Below are positions 36,201 to 46,000 of a stretch of 64,000 bases of DNA, piece by piece. The notes under the pieces were generated by a model. The model worked only from the letters and a program-made list of their open reading frames with translations. It was not told the DNA's origin and made no database searches. Positions within the stretch are counted from its first letter, which is position 1. Every line of letters starts with the position of its first letter. Both the position numbers and the translations under genes were made by a program. The stretch covers positions 372,001-436,000 of the forward strand of contig NZ_MRCQ01000001.1 in the NCBI RefSeq assembly GCF_002304005.1. Direction: 5' to 3'. This DNA is from Flavobacterium sp. ACN6 (GTDB taxonomy: Bacteria > Bacteroidota > Bacteroidia > Flavobacteriales > Flavobacteriaceae).

Positions 36201-36780
36201 AACTACTATAACACCATCTCAAGGTATTTCTGCAGTTGCTCCAGAGGATTTAAAATATATGGGAACTACTGTTGCTCCCTATTTTGGAGGTTTTATGAAT
36301 AATTTATCTTATAACAATTTTACATTAGGAGCTCAGATAACTTATTTCATGGGGCACGTATTTAGAAACTCTGTATTGCAAAATTATCCTACTTATTCAG
36401 GCGTTCAATACGGTGCTGTGGCTAAAGACGAATTGGTTGCAGATCGTTGGAGACAAGCTGGTGACGAAGCATTTACAAATGTTCCTGGATTGACTAACAT
36501 TAGTTACAACAGTTTGAACCGTTATCAAATGGCCGACATCAATGTGCTTCCTGCCGATAACATTCGATTACAGCAAATTTCATTCGGCTACAACGTTCCT
36601 TCAAAATTTTTAGACAAAACTTTTATAAAGTCTTTGAGTTTCAATTTTGCAGCAAGAAATTTAGGATTATTGTGGGTTAAAAATGATCAGAATATTGATC
36701 CTCAGTACTTATCAAACAATAACTATAATACACTTGCACCACAGCGTAATTATACTTTACAGTTTAATTGTAGTTTTTAA
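33223..36780 (+). CDS. SusC/RagA-type TonB-linked transporter with STN signalling domain
   Basis: ATG at 33223 ([11 protein letters not shown]) is preferred to the TTG at 33193; it gives 1185 residues. After a long N-terminal leader with a hydrophobic stretch (about 20-40) come an STN domain (about 48-120: [20 protein letters not shown]), a carboxypeptidase-regulatory-like domain (about 130-210), the plug (about 215-345: [37 protein letters not shown]) and the barrel ending [10 protein letters not shown]. The STN domain marks it as the signal-sending kind that works with the ECF sigma and FecR upstream. With SusD (36798) it imports a ligand, and downstream peptidases suggest peptides. Confidence 0.96.
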   Translation: [1185 protein letters not shown]

Positions 36781-36797
36781 TTTAAAAAATAGATTTT

Positions 36798-38153
36798 ATG
36801 AAATTTCTAAAATTCACACTAAATATTTTCCTGCCTGTACTTTTATTTAACTCTTGTAGAGATTATGTCGAAGTAGAACCAGTAGGAAACAACAGAATCT
36901 TAAAATATACTTCTGATTACAGAGGTTTGGCTAACAATTACGAAAGCATGACTGTAGCAGGAGGAATTTATCTGCTTGCAAATGCAGATGTAGAATTTCC
37001 AACAACGTACCAAAATGGGGTTTCAACCATTTGGGGAAACAGTTACACTTGGCAGGACAAAATCTATGATCCGTCTCAAGGAGATTCTGATTGGAATGGT
37101 TTATATAAAGCCATTTATTACAGTAATGTAATTATAAATGGTGTAATGAGCAGCGAAAAAGGAACAGATGCAGAAAAAAAAGAAATTTATGCTGAAGCCT
37201 TTGTTCACAGAGCATTTGCCTATTTACAATTGGTAAATACCTATGGACCGCAATTTGACCCAAAATCTGCCAATTCAGAAAAAGCAGTTCCAATATTGCT
37301 GACAGCAGAACTATTTTCTTCTTTAGAAAGAAGTACAGTTGGTCAAGTTTACGATCAAATCATCTCTGATTTAAAAAGCGCATTAGCAAATGATATTCAG
37401 GATACACCAGAGTTCAATGTTCTTCCTTCCAAAAGAGCGGTTTATGCATTACTTGCCAGAACGTATTTGTACATGGGATCGTATCAGTTAAGTCTGGACA
37501 ATGCACAAAAAGCTTTAGAAATGCAAAATGGTTTAATCGATCTAAAAACATTTGCTTCTGGTTTCAGCTATCCCGTTTTGATTCAGAATCCAGAAGTTAT
37601 ATTTTCTAAAACTTTACTGCTTACTTATAATGGCGCGCCATTGTCTACAGAGCTGTTAAGCAGTTTCAGCGCTGATGATTTACGTTATAACTATTACACT
37701 GCGCCAGGAACTAACTTCTACCCTGCTCACACAGGAAGAGGTTTTGGAATCTATACGTACAGTTACACTAACGGAATAAATGTTGGAGTTTCAGTTCCTG
37801 AAATGTATTTAATTGCTGCAGAATGTTCTGCCAGATTAGGACAAGCTCAAAATGCTGTAGACTATCTCAATATTTTAAGAGCAAAAAGATACAAAGACGG
37901 AACAGCCTATCAACTCAGCGCTGCGACAAATTCCGAAGCTTTAAATTTAGCCTTAACAGAAAGACAAAAAGAATTGATAGGAAGAGGATTCCGCTGGTTT
38001 GATCAAAAAAGATTAAATCTTGATCCTGCTTATCAAAAGACCTATACCAGAGTTTTTAAAGGCCAGACTTATACCCTTGCACCAAACAGCGATGGATATG
38101 TTTTCCCAATCAATCAAAATTATATCGACTTAAACCCAGAACTGGGGAAATAA
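36798..38153 (+). CDS. SusD/RagB-family lipoprotein
   Basis: The 451-residue lipoprotein (lipobox LLFNSC, Cys20, then RDYVEVEP) is a SusD/RagB protein: helical TPR-like repeats (EAFVHRAFAYLQLVNTYG; AVYALLARTYLYMGSYQLSLDNAQKAL) and the typical C-terminal NLALTERQKELIGRGFRWFDQKRLNLDP. It follows SusC by 17 nt and is the lid protein of that transporter on the cell surface. Relative to glycan SusDs it has no clear cue on substrate. The FNAAxxR-like recognition parts cannot be interpreted without a structure. Confidence 0.95.
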   Translation: MKFLKFTLNIFLPVLLFNSCRDYVEVEPVGNNRILKYTSDYRGLANNYESMTVAGGIYLLANADVEFPTTYQNGVSTIWGNSYTWQDKIYDPSQGDSDWNGLYKAIYYSNVIINGVMSSEKGTDAEKKEIYAEAFVHRAFAYLQLVNTYGPQFDPKSANSEKAVPILLTAELFSSLERSTVGQVYDQIISDLKSALANDIQDTPEFNVLPSKRAVYALLARTYLYMGSYQLSLDNAQKALEMQNGLIDLKTFASGFSYPVLIQNPEVIFSKTLLLTYNGAPLSTELLSSFSADDLRYNYYTAPGTNFYPAHTGRGFGIYTYSYTNGINVGVSVPEMYLIAAECSARLGQAQNAVDYLNILRAKRYKDGTAYQLSAATNSEALNLALTERQKELIGRGFRWFDQKRLNLDPAYQKTYTRVFKGQTYTLAPNSDGYVFPINQNYIDLNPELGK

Positions 38154-38162
38154 AACACTGCA

Positions 38163-40142
38163 ATGTTAAAAAAAATATTAAATATCAAATTATTGGTATT
38201 GGTGTTCTGCGCCTTTACCCTACAGATCTCTGCTCAGGAAGTTAAAACCAGATTACAAGGAATGGCAGACGTTCCCACTCCGGGAATGGCTTTAAGTATG
38301 ACTTACGATGCAAAAGGCGGGCCTTTGGAAAACATCAAAGAAATTAATGGTTATGCCTATGTTTTTAACGATTACAGATGGGAAATCGAAGACCTTAAAA
38401 TGAAGAAAAACGGTGTTGTCTGGAATGTAAGTTACACTGTTCCTAAAAACTGCGCTTTTATGGCTTTCAAATTTTATGGAAACACAGATAACGGAATTGT
38501 AACAGATACTGGACAGGATACCGGATATCTTTTAGTGGTTTTTAAAGAACCAAAAGTAAAAATGCCTGGAGCAGATTTAGCTTGGGCAACCTTTAGAAAC
38601 AAAGATTTTAATTCTCAGTTTGGTGGTTATTTTAAAGATTTTACCATCGATGGAGATGCTACAGAATATTGGTTAAAAAAAGAAGTAGCTTCTAATGGCA
38701 ATAGGTTTCCTGAATTTTTTGACACGTATTTTAAAGTGCTAAAAGTGCAAAAACCAGAAAAATTTCAAGAATTAGGAAGTCGTTTTTTAGGCGATTTTAC
38801 AAAAAAAATGAACGGATTACCAGAAGAAGTTTATCTTAAAGCGCATAATATTTATTTATTTGAACTAAAAGACAAAGCAAAAGCAGATTCTCTTGAAACT
38901 GTTATTCAAAAGCAATTTCCAAAAGGGGCTTTTTTAAGATTCAGAGCCTATCAAAAAATTATGCCGATTTCAGATGTGGCAGAGAGAAACAAAGTAATTA
39001 ATCAGTTTTTAGCTGATTTTCCATACAATGCTGATGTGCCTGATTCTCAAAAATATTTCTATGATAATATCGTAAAAATGCAGTTTGGATATTATTTTGA
39101 GACCAAAGATTACAAAAGCATTTTGGCTTTGATTCCAACTATGAATTTTGCGAATTTGAATGATGCTTATCACCAAAATATCTCTAAAGCATTGTATTTA
39201 AAAACAGTTGATGCTGCCGTTATCGAAACAATGGCTGTACCAATGATTAAACTAATGCAGGAAAAAGTAAACGACTTGTCATACATGCAGGGAATTTACT
39301 GGTCACCAAATCAAGCAAATCAAAATGCTAAGGATAGGCTTAACGATCAATTAGTGATTCAGATTCGTATGTACGATATGCTGAAAAAATACAAAGAAAT
39401 TGTAGAAACTTTTGAATTGCTTCCATTTACAAAACGTTATGAAAAAGCAAGTGTAAACGATATTCATGTAAAAGCCTTAGAAGCATTAAACAAACCAACT
39501 ATTGATGTTTTAAAAATTGCGGCAAGAGCCAACACTTTATCTGAAGCATCAACAGCTAAATTGAAAGAAGCGTACTTAAAAGAAGGAAAAAAAGAAGCTG
39601 ATTTTCCTGCTTATCTGGAGCAATTAAAAAAAGAAAACAAGCCTGACGAAAAGATCGCTTTGATGAACCCAGTTCCTGCGCCGGCAATTAAAGTACAGGC
39701 AGCAGACGGAAAAGTAAAACAACTGGCTTTGGACAGCGGTAAAATTATAGTAATTGATTTTTGGGCAACTTGGTGCGGCCCTTGCAAAAAAGCATTTCCA
39801 GCAATGCAGCAATTGGTAAACAACTTCAAAGGCGATAAAGACGTTGAAATTTATTTCATTAGCACTCAAGAAACCAAAGAAGGGTACAAAAAAGAAGCAT
39901 TGGCTTACTTAAAAGAAAAAGGTTTAAAACTGGATACTTATTTTGATTTAATGAAAAAAGGCGGGGGAACGAATAACGAATCGTTTTCTAAATACGCAGC
40001 AATCTTTAAGTCAAGCGGCATTCCTAGAAAAGTAGTCATCAAAAACGGACAGATTTGTTTTACATCTGAAGGATATTCTGGAAACCCAGGACAACTTGTT
40101 GATGAACTTACAGAGGTTATTAATGTTTTAAAGAAAGAATAA
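38163..40142 (+). CDS. TlpA-like thioredoxin-domain protein with long N-terminal region
   Basis: The 659-residue exported protein (signal peptide ending ISAQ, residue 25) has a long N-terminal region without a clear family (30-500, helical repeats from about 170) and a C-terminal AhpC/TlpA thioredoxin domain (about 505-655) with WATWCGPCKKAFP, active Cys538 and Cys541, and a cis-Pro near SGIPRKVV. It should act as periplasmic disulfide reductase or isomerase. It begins 9 nt after SusD. Such proteins often go with SusCD/peptidase sets in Bacteroidota. Its precise client is unknown. Confidence 0.9.
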   Translation: MLKKILNIKLLVLVFCAFTLQISAQEVKTRLQGMADVPTPGMALSMTYDAKGGPLENIKEINGYAYVFNDYRWEIEDLKMKKNGVVWNVSYTVPKNCAFMAFKFYGNTDNGIVTDTGQDTGYLLVVFKEPKVKMPGADLAWATFRNKDFNSQFGGYFKDFTIDGDATEYWLKKEVASNGNRFPEFFDTYFKVLKVQKPEKFQELGSRFLGDFTKKMNGLPEEVYLKAHNIYLFELKDKAKADSLETVIQKQFPKGAFLRFRAYQKIMPISDVAERNKVINQFLADFPYNADVPDSQKYFYDNIVKMQFGYYFETKDYKSILALIPTMNFANLNDAYHQNISKALYLKTVDAAVIETMAVPMIKLMQEKVNDLSYMQGIYWSPNQANQNAKDRLNDQLVIQIRMYDMLKKYKEIVETFELLPFTKRYEKASVNDIHVKALEALNKPTIDVLKIAARANTLSEASTAKLKEAYLKEGKKEADFPAYLEQLKKENKPDEKIALMNPVPAPAIKVQAADGKVKQLALDSGKIIVIDFWATWCGPCKKAFPAMQQLVNNFKGDKDVEIYFISTQETKEGYKKEALAYLKEKGLKLDTYFDLMKKGGGTNNESFSKYAAIFKSSGIPRKVVIKNGQICFTSEGYSGNPGQLVDELTEVINVLKKE

Positions 40143-40165
40143 GTTCTTTTTCAAAATCAAAAAAT

Positions 40166-42763
40166 ATGAAAAATATACTTTTACTATGTACACTCGCACT
40201 GAGTGTACATAGCTTATCTGCACAGAAAAAAACGGTCGATGAATCTGCTTACCAATCGTGGCAGAGAATCAACAGCAAATCTTTATCCTATAATGGTAAA
40301 TGGATGTCTTATAGCACCCTATTTCAAGATGAAGAAAAAGAAAATAAAAAACAGATTATAATTCAGGAAGCTCCAAAGGGAAAACGTTTGGAGTTAAATG
40401 CTATCAGTGATTTAAAATTCATCGGTAAAAAAGACTGGATTCAGTACAGCAAAAATGACAGCACGCTTTTGCAAAACCTAAAAACAGGTACAAAAAAACT
40501 GTGGAAAAGCAAACATTACACAAATGCACTTGAAGGAACAGATTTCTTATACTATTCACGACCAGAAGCTGTTAAAGGAGATTTTTTTCTGCAGCGTGTG
40601 GTTTTTTATAATTTAGAAAGCAATGACAGTATTTCTATAAACAATACAAAATCGTCTCGTTTTTTAAAGAACAAATCGATGGTGTATGTTCAGATTGAAA
40701 AAGATAAAGCATATCTAAAACACGGAATTCCAGGCGGTAAACAAGAAACTGTTTACAGCGGAAATGCTGCCGATTTTGGTGACTTTCAATTAAATGAAAA
40801 AGAAAACGGCGGTAGTTTTACTCTAAAAGGTGCTAACAGCTCCGATTTTAATCTGGTATATTATTTTAATCTGAACACCAATGCAGCTCATGAAGTTTTC
40901 AATTATAATGATATTGCCTTAAATGATCCTGATTTTTCAATTTCAAAAGCTGCTTACGGATTAAATGAAAACAGCAATTTTATTAGCTTATTAGTAAACT
41001 CTAACAAGCGTTCAGAAAATACTCAGATCGCCAAATCAAATATTGAAATTTGGAGATCCAATCAAGGAAGTATGGAGCGCAGACAGGAAATGCTGCGAAA
41101 TTCAAAAACACTTCCAAGCGAACCAAAATTTCTTTACGACATCAAAAATAAGAAGGTTGTTAAAGTTGCATCAGTTGGTGAATTTGACCAAGTAATTATT
41201 CCAGAATCTGGCAATTTTAAAGGCATTTTTGCTATTGATAAAAAACCTTATGTGGTAGAAGTTGACTGGACTTTTAACGAACGTAATGATATTTATTGGA
41301 TTGACGCTTCGACTGGAAAATCTACAAAAGTGCTGACAGGTGTTTTTGGTGGTATATCTTTGAATCCGCAGGGAAGTTTTGCTGTTTTTTATGATGAAAA
41401 ACAAAAAGTCTGGACCGTTTTTGACAGCGCTGCAATGCAGTTTAAAAACATAAGTTCACAAATTCCTTATCCTGTTTCTAATGACAATGTAGATATGAAA
41501 TCTGCCAATACAGCTTATGGAATCGCAGGCTGGCTAAACAACGGAAATACAGTTGTTCTCTACGATCAGTTTGATTTGTGGGCAGTTGATCTTACCAATC
41601 AGAAAAAGGTATATTCCATAACACAGGGTTACGGAAGAAAAAACAATGTTGAACTTCGTTATAACGAATCGGGTTATATCGGCGACTTAGACAATAAAAA
41701 AGCAATTACGTTTATAGGTTTTGATATTGTACATAAATCAAAAGGAGTTTATACATTAACCAACAACAAATCCGTAACAAAAGTATTTGCAAACCCAGAA
41801 TATAATGTAAGAGTTGAGACCGTTTCTGGAGATAATTCAAGTCTATTATTCGCCAAAGAAAGTTATACCATATTCCCAGATTTATGGTGGGGAACGTCTA
41901 ATTTTAGTTCACAGCAAAAAATTACCGACATCAATCCACAGCAGAAAGATTATGCTTGGGGAACTTCAAAAGTAGTGACTTGGAAAAGCTTTAGTGGAAA
42001 AGAAAATCAAGGTAATTTGTACCTTCCAGAAAATTATGACAGCAAAAAAACATATCCTGTAATTGTTCATTTTTACGAAAAACATACGGAAGATTTTAAT
42101 GTGTATCAAGCTCCTGAGGTTAGTACTTCAAACATCAATATTCCAACTCTTGTGAGCCGAGGTTATATTATTTTTCAACCAGACGTGCATTATACGTACG
42201 GTGATCCTGGAAACAGTGTTTACAATGATGTGATCAGCGGTGTTGACTATTTAATTGCACAAGGTATAACCGAAAAAGGAAAAATTGGAATTCAAGGACA
42301 TAGCTTTGGCGGTTACGAAACCTCATTTTTATTGACAAAATCAGACGTTTTCAGTTGTGCAATTGTAGGTTCTGGAGTAAGTAATTTTACGGCGAATTAT
42401 CCTGTAATGCGCTCAAACGGAATCTCGACTATGTTTAAATACGAAGCCGATCAATATCGTATGGGAAGTTCTTTATACGATAATCTAGATGGTTATATTA
42501 AGAACTCCCCTATTTTTTCTGCTAAAAAAATTACAACTCCTGTACTTATCTTCCACAATGATAATGACCGTGCAGTGCCTTATCAAGAAGGGCAGTCTTT
42601 ATTTTTTGCACTTCGCCGTTTAGGAAAAACTGCTTTATTGGTGAACTACAAAAAAGAAGGACATAGTTTAGATGATGCAGCAAACAAAAAAGACTGGACC
42701 AGCAAAATGCAGCAGTATTTTGATTATTACCTAAAAGGTACAGCAAAACCAGACTGGATTTAA
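40166..42763 (+). CDS. S9-family serine peptidase (prolyl oligopeptidase/DPP type), secreted
   Basis: The 865-residue protein has a signal peptide (about 1-19, SLSAQ), a beta-propeller-like region (about 30-610) and a C-terminal alpha/beta hydrolase peptidase domain. The triad is Ser713 in GHSFGGYE, Asp801 in NDNDRAVP and His833 in KEGHSLDD, with normal spacing. S9 enzymes clip short peptides, often after proline, in the periplasm. The gene follows the thioredoxin-like gene by 23 nt and fits a peptide-degradation role for the SusCD system upstream. Pro preference is not proven by the sequence. Confidence 0.94.
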   Translation: MKNILLLCTLALSVHSLSAQKKTVDESAYQSWQRINSKSLSYNGKWMSYSTLFQDEEKENKKQIIIQEAPKGKRLELNAISDLKFIGKKDWIQYSKNDSTLLQNLKTGTKKLWKSKHYTNALEGTDFLYYSRPEAVKGDFFLQRVVFYNLESNDSISINNTKSSRFLKNKSMVYVQIEKDKAYLKHGIPGGKQETVYSGNAADFGDFQLNEKENGGSFTLKGANSSDFNLVYYFNLNTNAAHEVFNYNDIALNDPDFSISKAAYGLNENSNFISLLVNSNKRSENTQIAKSNIEIWRSNQGSMERRQEMLRNSKTLPSEPKFLYDIKNKKVVKVASVGEFDQVIIPESGNFKGIFAIDKKPYVVEVDWTFNERNDIYWIDASTGKSTKVLTGVFGGISLNPQGSFAVFYDEKQKVWTVFDSAAMQFKNISSQIPYPVSNDNVDMKSANTAYGIAGWLNNGNTVVLYDQFDLWAVDLTNQKKVYSITQGYGRKNNVELRYNESGYIGDLDNKKAITFIGFDIVHKSKGVYTLTNNKSVTKVFANPEYNVRVETVSGDNSSLLFAKESYTIFPDLWWGTSNFSSQQKITDINPQQKDYAWGTSKVVTWKSFSGKENQGNLYLPENYDSKKTYPVIVHFYEKHTEDFNVYQAPEVSTSNINIPTLVSRGYIIFQPDVHYTYGDPGNSVYNDVISGVDYLIAQGITEKGKIGIQGHSFGGYETSFLLTKSDVFSCAIVGSGVSNFTANYPVMRSNGISTMFKYEADQYRMGSSLYDNLDGYIKNSPIFSAKKITTPVLIFHNDNDRAVPYQEGQSLFFALRRLGKTALLVNYKKEGHSLDDAANKKDWTSKMQQYFDYYLKGTAKPDWI

Positions 42764-42800
42764 TATAAATCATTAAACAATTTTAATAATTAGCGGTTTC

Positions 42801-42833
42801 AACTTTGTCAAAGTTTAAAACTTTGACAAAGTT
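42801..42833. repeat. Nested palindromic repeat, copy 1
   Basis: AACTTTGTCAAAGTTT (42801-42816) and AAACTTTGACAAAGTT (42818-42833) are perfect 16-bp inverted arms around one A; each arm is itself nearly palindromic (ACTTTG/CAAAGT). A second copy at 55519-55551 differs at about two positions. Confidence 0.85.
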
Positions 42834-42901
42834 TTGATTTCACATAATTTCAAACACATTGAAACTTAGATCTATATTTAGAAATGAATAAAAAGTATAT
42901 A

Positions 42902-43018
42902 AAAAGAAACTAGTTTCTCACACATAGTCCCGATCCCGAAACTTGGGGACGGGATGTATTAATGCAAGTGAAACGTCTTTTTAAGAATTCCATGCTATGT
43001 TTCTTTGTGTTTAAAACA
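42902..43018. repeat. Dispersed intergenic element, intact copy
   Basis: The left end (42902-42927) is identical over 26 nt to 55031-55056, and the right end (about 42959-43018, GCAAGTGAAACG ... CTATG ... GTGTTTAAA) matches 55576-55635. The middle holds CCCGATCCCGAAACTTGGGGACGGG, a GC-rich small inverted repeat. No reading frame. Confidence 0.6.
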
Positions 43019-43126
43019 ACTGTTATTCGAAAGTTTCTTATGAGACCTTCAAATCAACAGCAGGAACTTCTTACACCTTTTTAAAACCAAAATTCAATCC
43101 AAAAAAAAGAACAATAACAATCAACA

Positions 43127-45922
43127 ATGAAAGCAAAATTAATTCTAGCGCATTTGTTTATCTTGGGTTTAACCCAGGTTTCAGCGCAATTTAAAACAAC
43201 ATTTCCGCTGCCCAAAACAATTGCACACGGAACACTGCCAAACGGAATGCAGTATTTTATCATGCACAACGAATGGCCAAAAGACAGAGCCGACTTCTAT
43301 TTTGTTCAAAATGTAGGCGCTATTTTAGAAAATGATGATCAGGACGGATTGGCGCATTTTCTAGAGCATATGGCATTTAACGGTACAGAACATTTTAAAG
43401 GAAAAGGAATTATCAATATGCTCGAAAAGCAGGGTGTTTCTTTTGGAAAAGACATTAATGCTTACACAGCCTATGATGAGACCGTTTACAACATCAGCAA
43501 TGTTCCAGCGGACAACCGTACTTTATTAGATTCCTGCATGTATGTGCTTCACGATTGGTCTGGATCTTTGCTTTTGGCTGATAATGAAATTGATGCCGAA
43601 AGAGGTGTAATTCGCGAAGAATGGCGTACCAGAAGAAATGCTGATTACAGAGCAGGCGAAAAAATAGACAAAGTAGTATTTGAAGGTTCTAAATACGCTA
43701 AACGAAATGTAATTGGAGATTTAAATGTCATCAATAATTTCAAATATCAAGTTTTAAGAGATTATTACAAAAAGTGGTACCAGCCTCAAAATCAAGCTGT
43801 GATTATTGTCGGAGATATTGACGCCGCTTTAATTGAAAAACGAGTGAAAGAGATTTTCGGATCAATACCAAAACCAACGAAAATCAACAAAAGAGAATAC
43901 GAAAAGATTCCCGTTCAAAAGGAAAACCGTTATGTTTTGGCAACCGATAAAGAATTACAACGCTCTGGAATTTCACTTTCGTACACGATGCCAAAACCTT
44001 TGGTTCAAGATGATGCCGAAATGACCAAAAGCATGCAGGAAAGCCTTGCGATGCAAATAATGAATACGCGTTTTGGAGAATATAGTATTAATAATGAAAC
44101 TGCGGGTTTATCTTTCGGAATTTCAAATGACAATCTTTCGCGATTAGACAGCAAATTTTCGCTTCACATTACTCCAAAAAAAGGCAGATTCCTAGAAGCT
44201 TTTACAGAGGCATATCGTGAGTTTGAAAGAGCATTACAAAACGGATTTACACAACAGGAATTAGACCGTTTAAAAACAAAAATGCGCAGCAGTTATGACA
44301 ACCGTTTAGCCAATAAAGACAAAATCAGCAACGGATACTGGGCAGAACAACTTCAGTTGTATTTCTTAGAAGCAAATCCAGTAATGACAATGGACGAGGA
44401 ATACAAATGGATTAATAACTTCCTGAACAACGTTACTTTAGAACAAGTAAACACCGTTTTCAGAGCTTTAAAACCAAAAGAAAATTTAGTATTGTCGGGT
44501 TCTGCTCCAGAAGATGCCACAACAAAATTTCCTGAAGCAAATGAATATTGGAATGCAATCAAAGCCATTTCAAATACTAAACTGGAACCTTACAAAGAAG
44601 AAGAATTAACGGCTTCTTTGGTAAAAGAGCAATTGACAGAAAAACCAATTGTAAAGACAACTGACATTAAAGCTTTCGCGAATGCGAAACAATACACATT
44701 GGCAAACGGTGCAAAAGTTATTATTTACCCAACGACTTTAAGCAAGGATCAAATTTTGTTTTCGGCTTACAGTGCGGGTGGAAACTCACTTGTAGATTGG
44801 CAGGATCTTCCTTCTGCTCAAATTGCATCGGCTGTAGCGGCTTATTCTGGATTAGGCGACTATAAATTTACCGATCTAAAAAAGAAACTTACAGGCAAAA
44901 CGGCAAATGTAACTCCTTTTATTGGAGGTTTATACGAAGGATTTAACGGAAACAGCAACAAAGAATCGCTTACTACTTTGTTACAGCTTACTTACTTGTA
45001 TTTTCAACATCCAAGATTTGATGCCAGCACTTTTGATAAAATAAAAGAGCAGTATCAAAACAAATTAAATAATGCTCCAAACAGCAACGAAAAGGCATTA
45101 AGCGATACCATTTCGGTTTTAAACAGCAATTACAATAAACGTAACTGGTTGTTATCGCAGGATTTCATTAATGCATTTGATTTAAACAAGGCTAAAAAAT
45201 TCTACACAGAGCGTTTTTCTAATGCAGGAGATTTTACTTTCTTATTTGTTGGAAACATCTCAGAAAAAGATATTGCTTTAATAAATACTTACTTAGGAAA
45301 CATTCCTTCCAATCAAAAAGCAGAAAAATACGTTGATCATAAGATTTTCATGAAAGACGGAAAAACCGAAAAAACGATTTTCAGAACGATGGATACCCCA
45401 AAAACAACGGTTTATCTTCATTTAGAAAACAAAGAAGTTACCTTCAATAAAAAAAATAAAATTTTAAGTTATATGTTGTCTGAATGGCTGACAAAACGCT
45501 ATTTAGAAACCATTCGCGAAGAAGAAGGCGGCAGTTACGGCGTGCAGGTTGGAGCAAATTTATCGCAGTCCCCTGCTCCATTATTTTCGTTAGAAATCAA
45601 TTTCGATTGTAATCCAGATAAAACAGATGCTTTGGTAAAAATTGTACATGCGGAACTTTCGAGAGTACAAACTGAAAATATTCCAGCAAACATGCTCGAA
45701 GACATCAAACAATCGATTACTAAAAATTATCAGGAACAAATTAAAGAAAACAGTTATTGGCTGAGTGCCTTAACATCTTACGTTCGTAACGATGAAGCAC
45801 CTCTGGACACTGAACTTCTTAAAAGTACATTAAGCACCATTACAGCAAAAGATTTAAAAGAATTTACAGTAAATGCTTTAAATAAATCAAACAGTGTACA
45901 AGTGCTGATGAAAGCAAAATAA
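43127..45922 (+). CDS. M16 family zinc peptidase (pitrilysin type), two-domain, secreted
   Basis: The 931-residue protein has a signal peptide (MKAKLILAHLFILGLTQVSAQ) and the fused two-half layout of M16 enzymes. The active half has the inverted zinc motif HFLEH (His77, Glu80, His81) and the distal ligand Glu158 in DAERGVIREEW, 77 residues on as in pitrilysin. The second, inactive half includes YLETIREEEGGSYGV (the usual R/Y substrate loop). It should degrade peptides in the periplasm. It is 363 bp after the S9 gene on the same strand and probably shares its role, although the gap suggests its own transcript or repeat insertion. Confidence 0.95.
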   Translation: MKAKLILAHLFILGLTQVSAQFKTTFPLPKTIAHGTLPNGMQYFIMHNEWPKDRADFYFVQNVGAILENDDQDGLAHFLEHMAFNGTEHFKGKGIINMLEKQGVSFGKDINAYTAYDETVYNISNVPADNRTLLDSCMYVLHDWSGSLLLADNEIDAERGVIREEWRTRRNADYRAGEKIDKVVFEGSKYAKRNVIGDLNVINNFKYQVLRDYYKKWYQPQNQAVIIVGDIDAALIEKRVKEIFGSIPKPTKINKREYEKIPVQKENRYVLATDKELQRSGISLSYTMPKPLVQDDAEMTKSMQESLAMQIMNTRFGEYSINNETAGLSFGISNDNLSRLDSKFSLHITPKKGRFLEAFTEAYREFERALQNGFTQQELDRLKTKMRSSYDNRLANKDKISNGYWAEQLQLYFLEANPVMTMDEEYKWINNFLNNVTLEQVNTVFRALKPKENLVLSGSAPEDATTKFPEANEYWNAIKAISNTKLEPYKEEELTASLVKEQLTEKPIVKTTDIKAFANAKQYTLANGAKVIIYPTTLSKDQILFSAYSAGGNSLVDWQDLPSAQIASAVAAYSGLGDYKFTDLKKKLTGKTANVTPFIGGLYEGFNGNSNKESLTTLLQLTYLYFQHPRFDASTFDKIKEQYQNKLNNAPNSNEKALSDTISVLNSNYNKRNWLLSQDFINAFDLNKAKKFYTERFSNAGDFTFLFVGNISEKDIALINTYLGNIPSNQKAEKYVDHKIFMKDGKTEKTIFRTMDTPKTTVYLHLENKEVTFNKKNKILSYMLSEWLTKRYLETIREEEGGSYGVQVGANLSQSPAPLFSLEINFDCNPDKTDALVKIVHAELSRVQTENIPANMLEDIKQSITKNYQEQIKENSYWLSALTSYVRNDEAPLDTELLKSTLSTITAKDLKEFTVNALNKSNSVQVLMKAK

Positions 45923-46000
45923 GAATCAGTTTTAAGCTCAATTGTAGTTAGAGTTAGAATATTCTTATCGATTTTTTTGTTTTTATTTTAATTAGTTTTT

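Larger units (their letters stand above)
42764..43126. other. Repeat-bearing gene-free stretch between S9 and M16 peptidase genes
   Basis: The 363-bp region contains a nested palindrome (42801-42833) and an intact copy of a dispersed element (42902-43018), both with counterparts in 55-55.6 kb. No promoter for the M16 gene was recognised. Confidence 0.5.
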
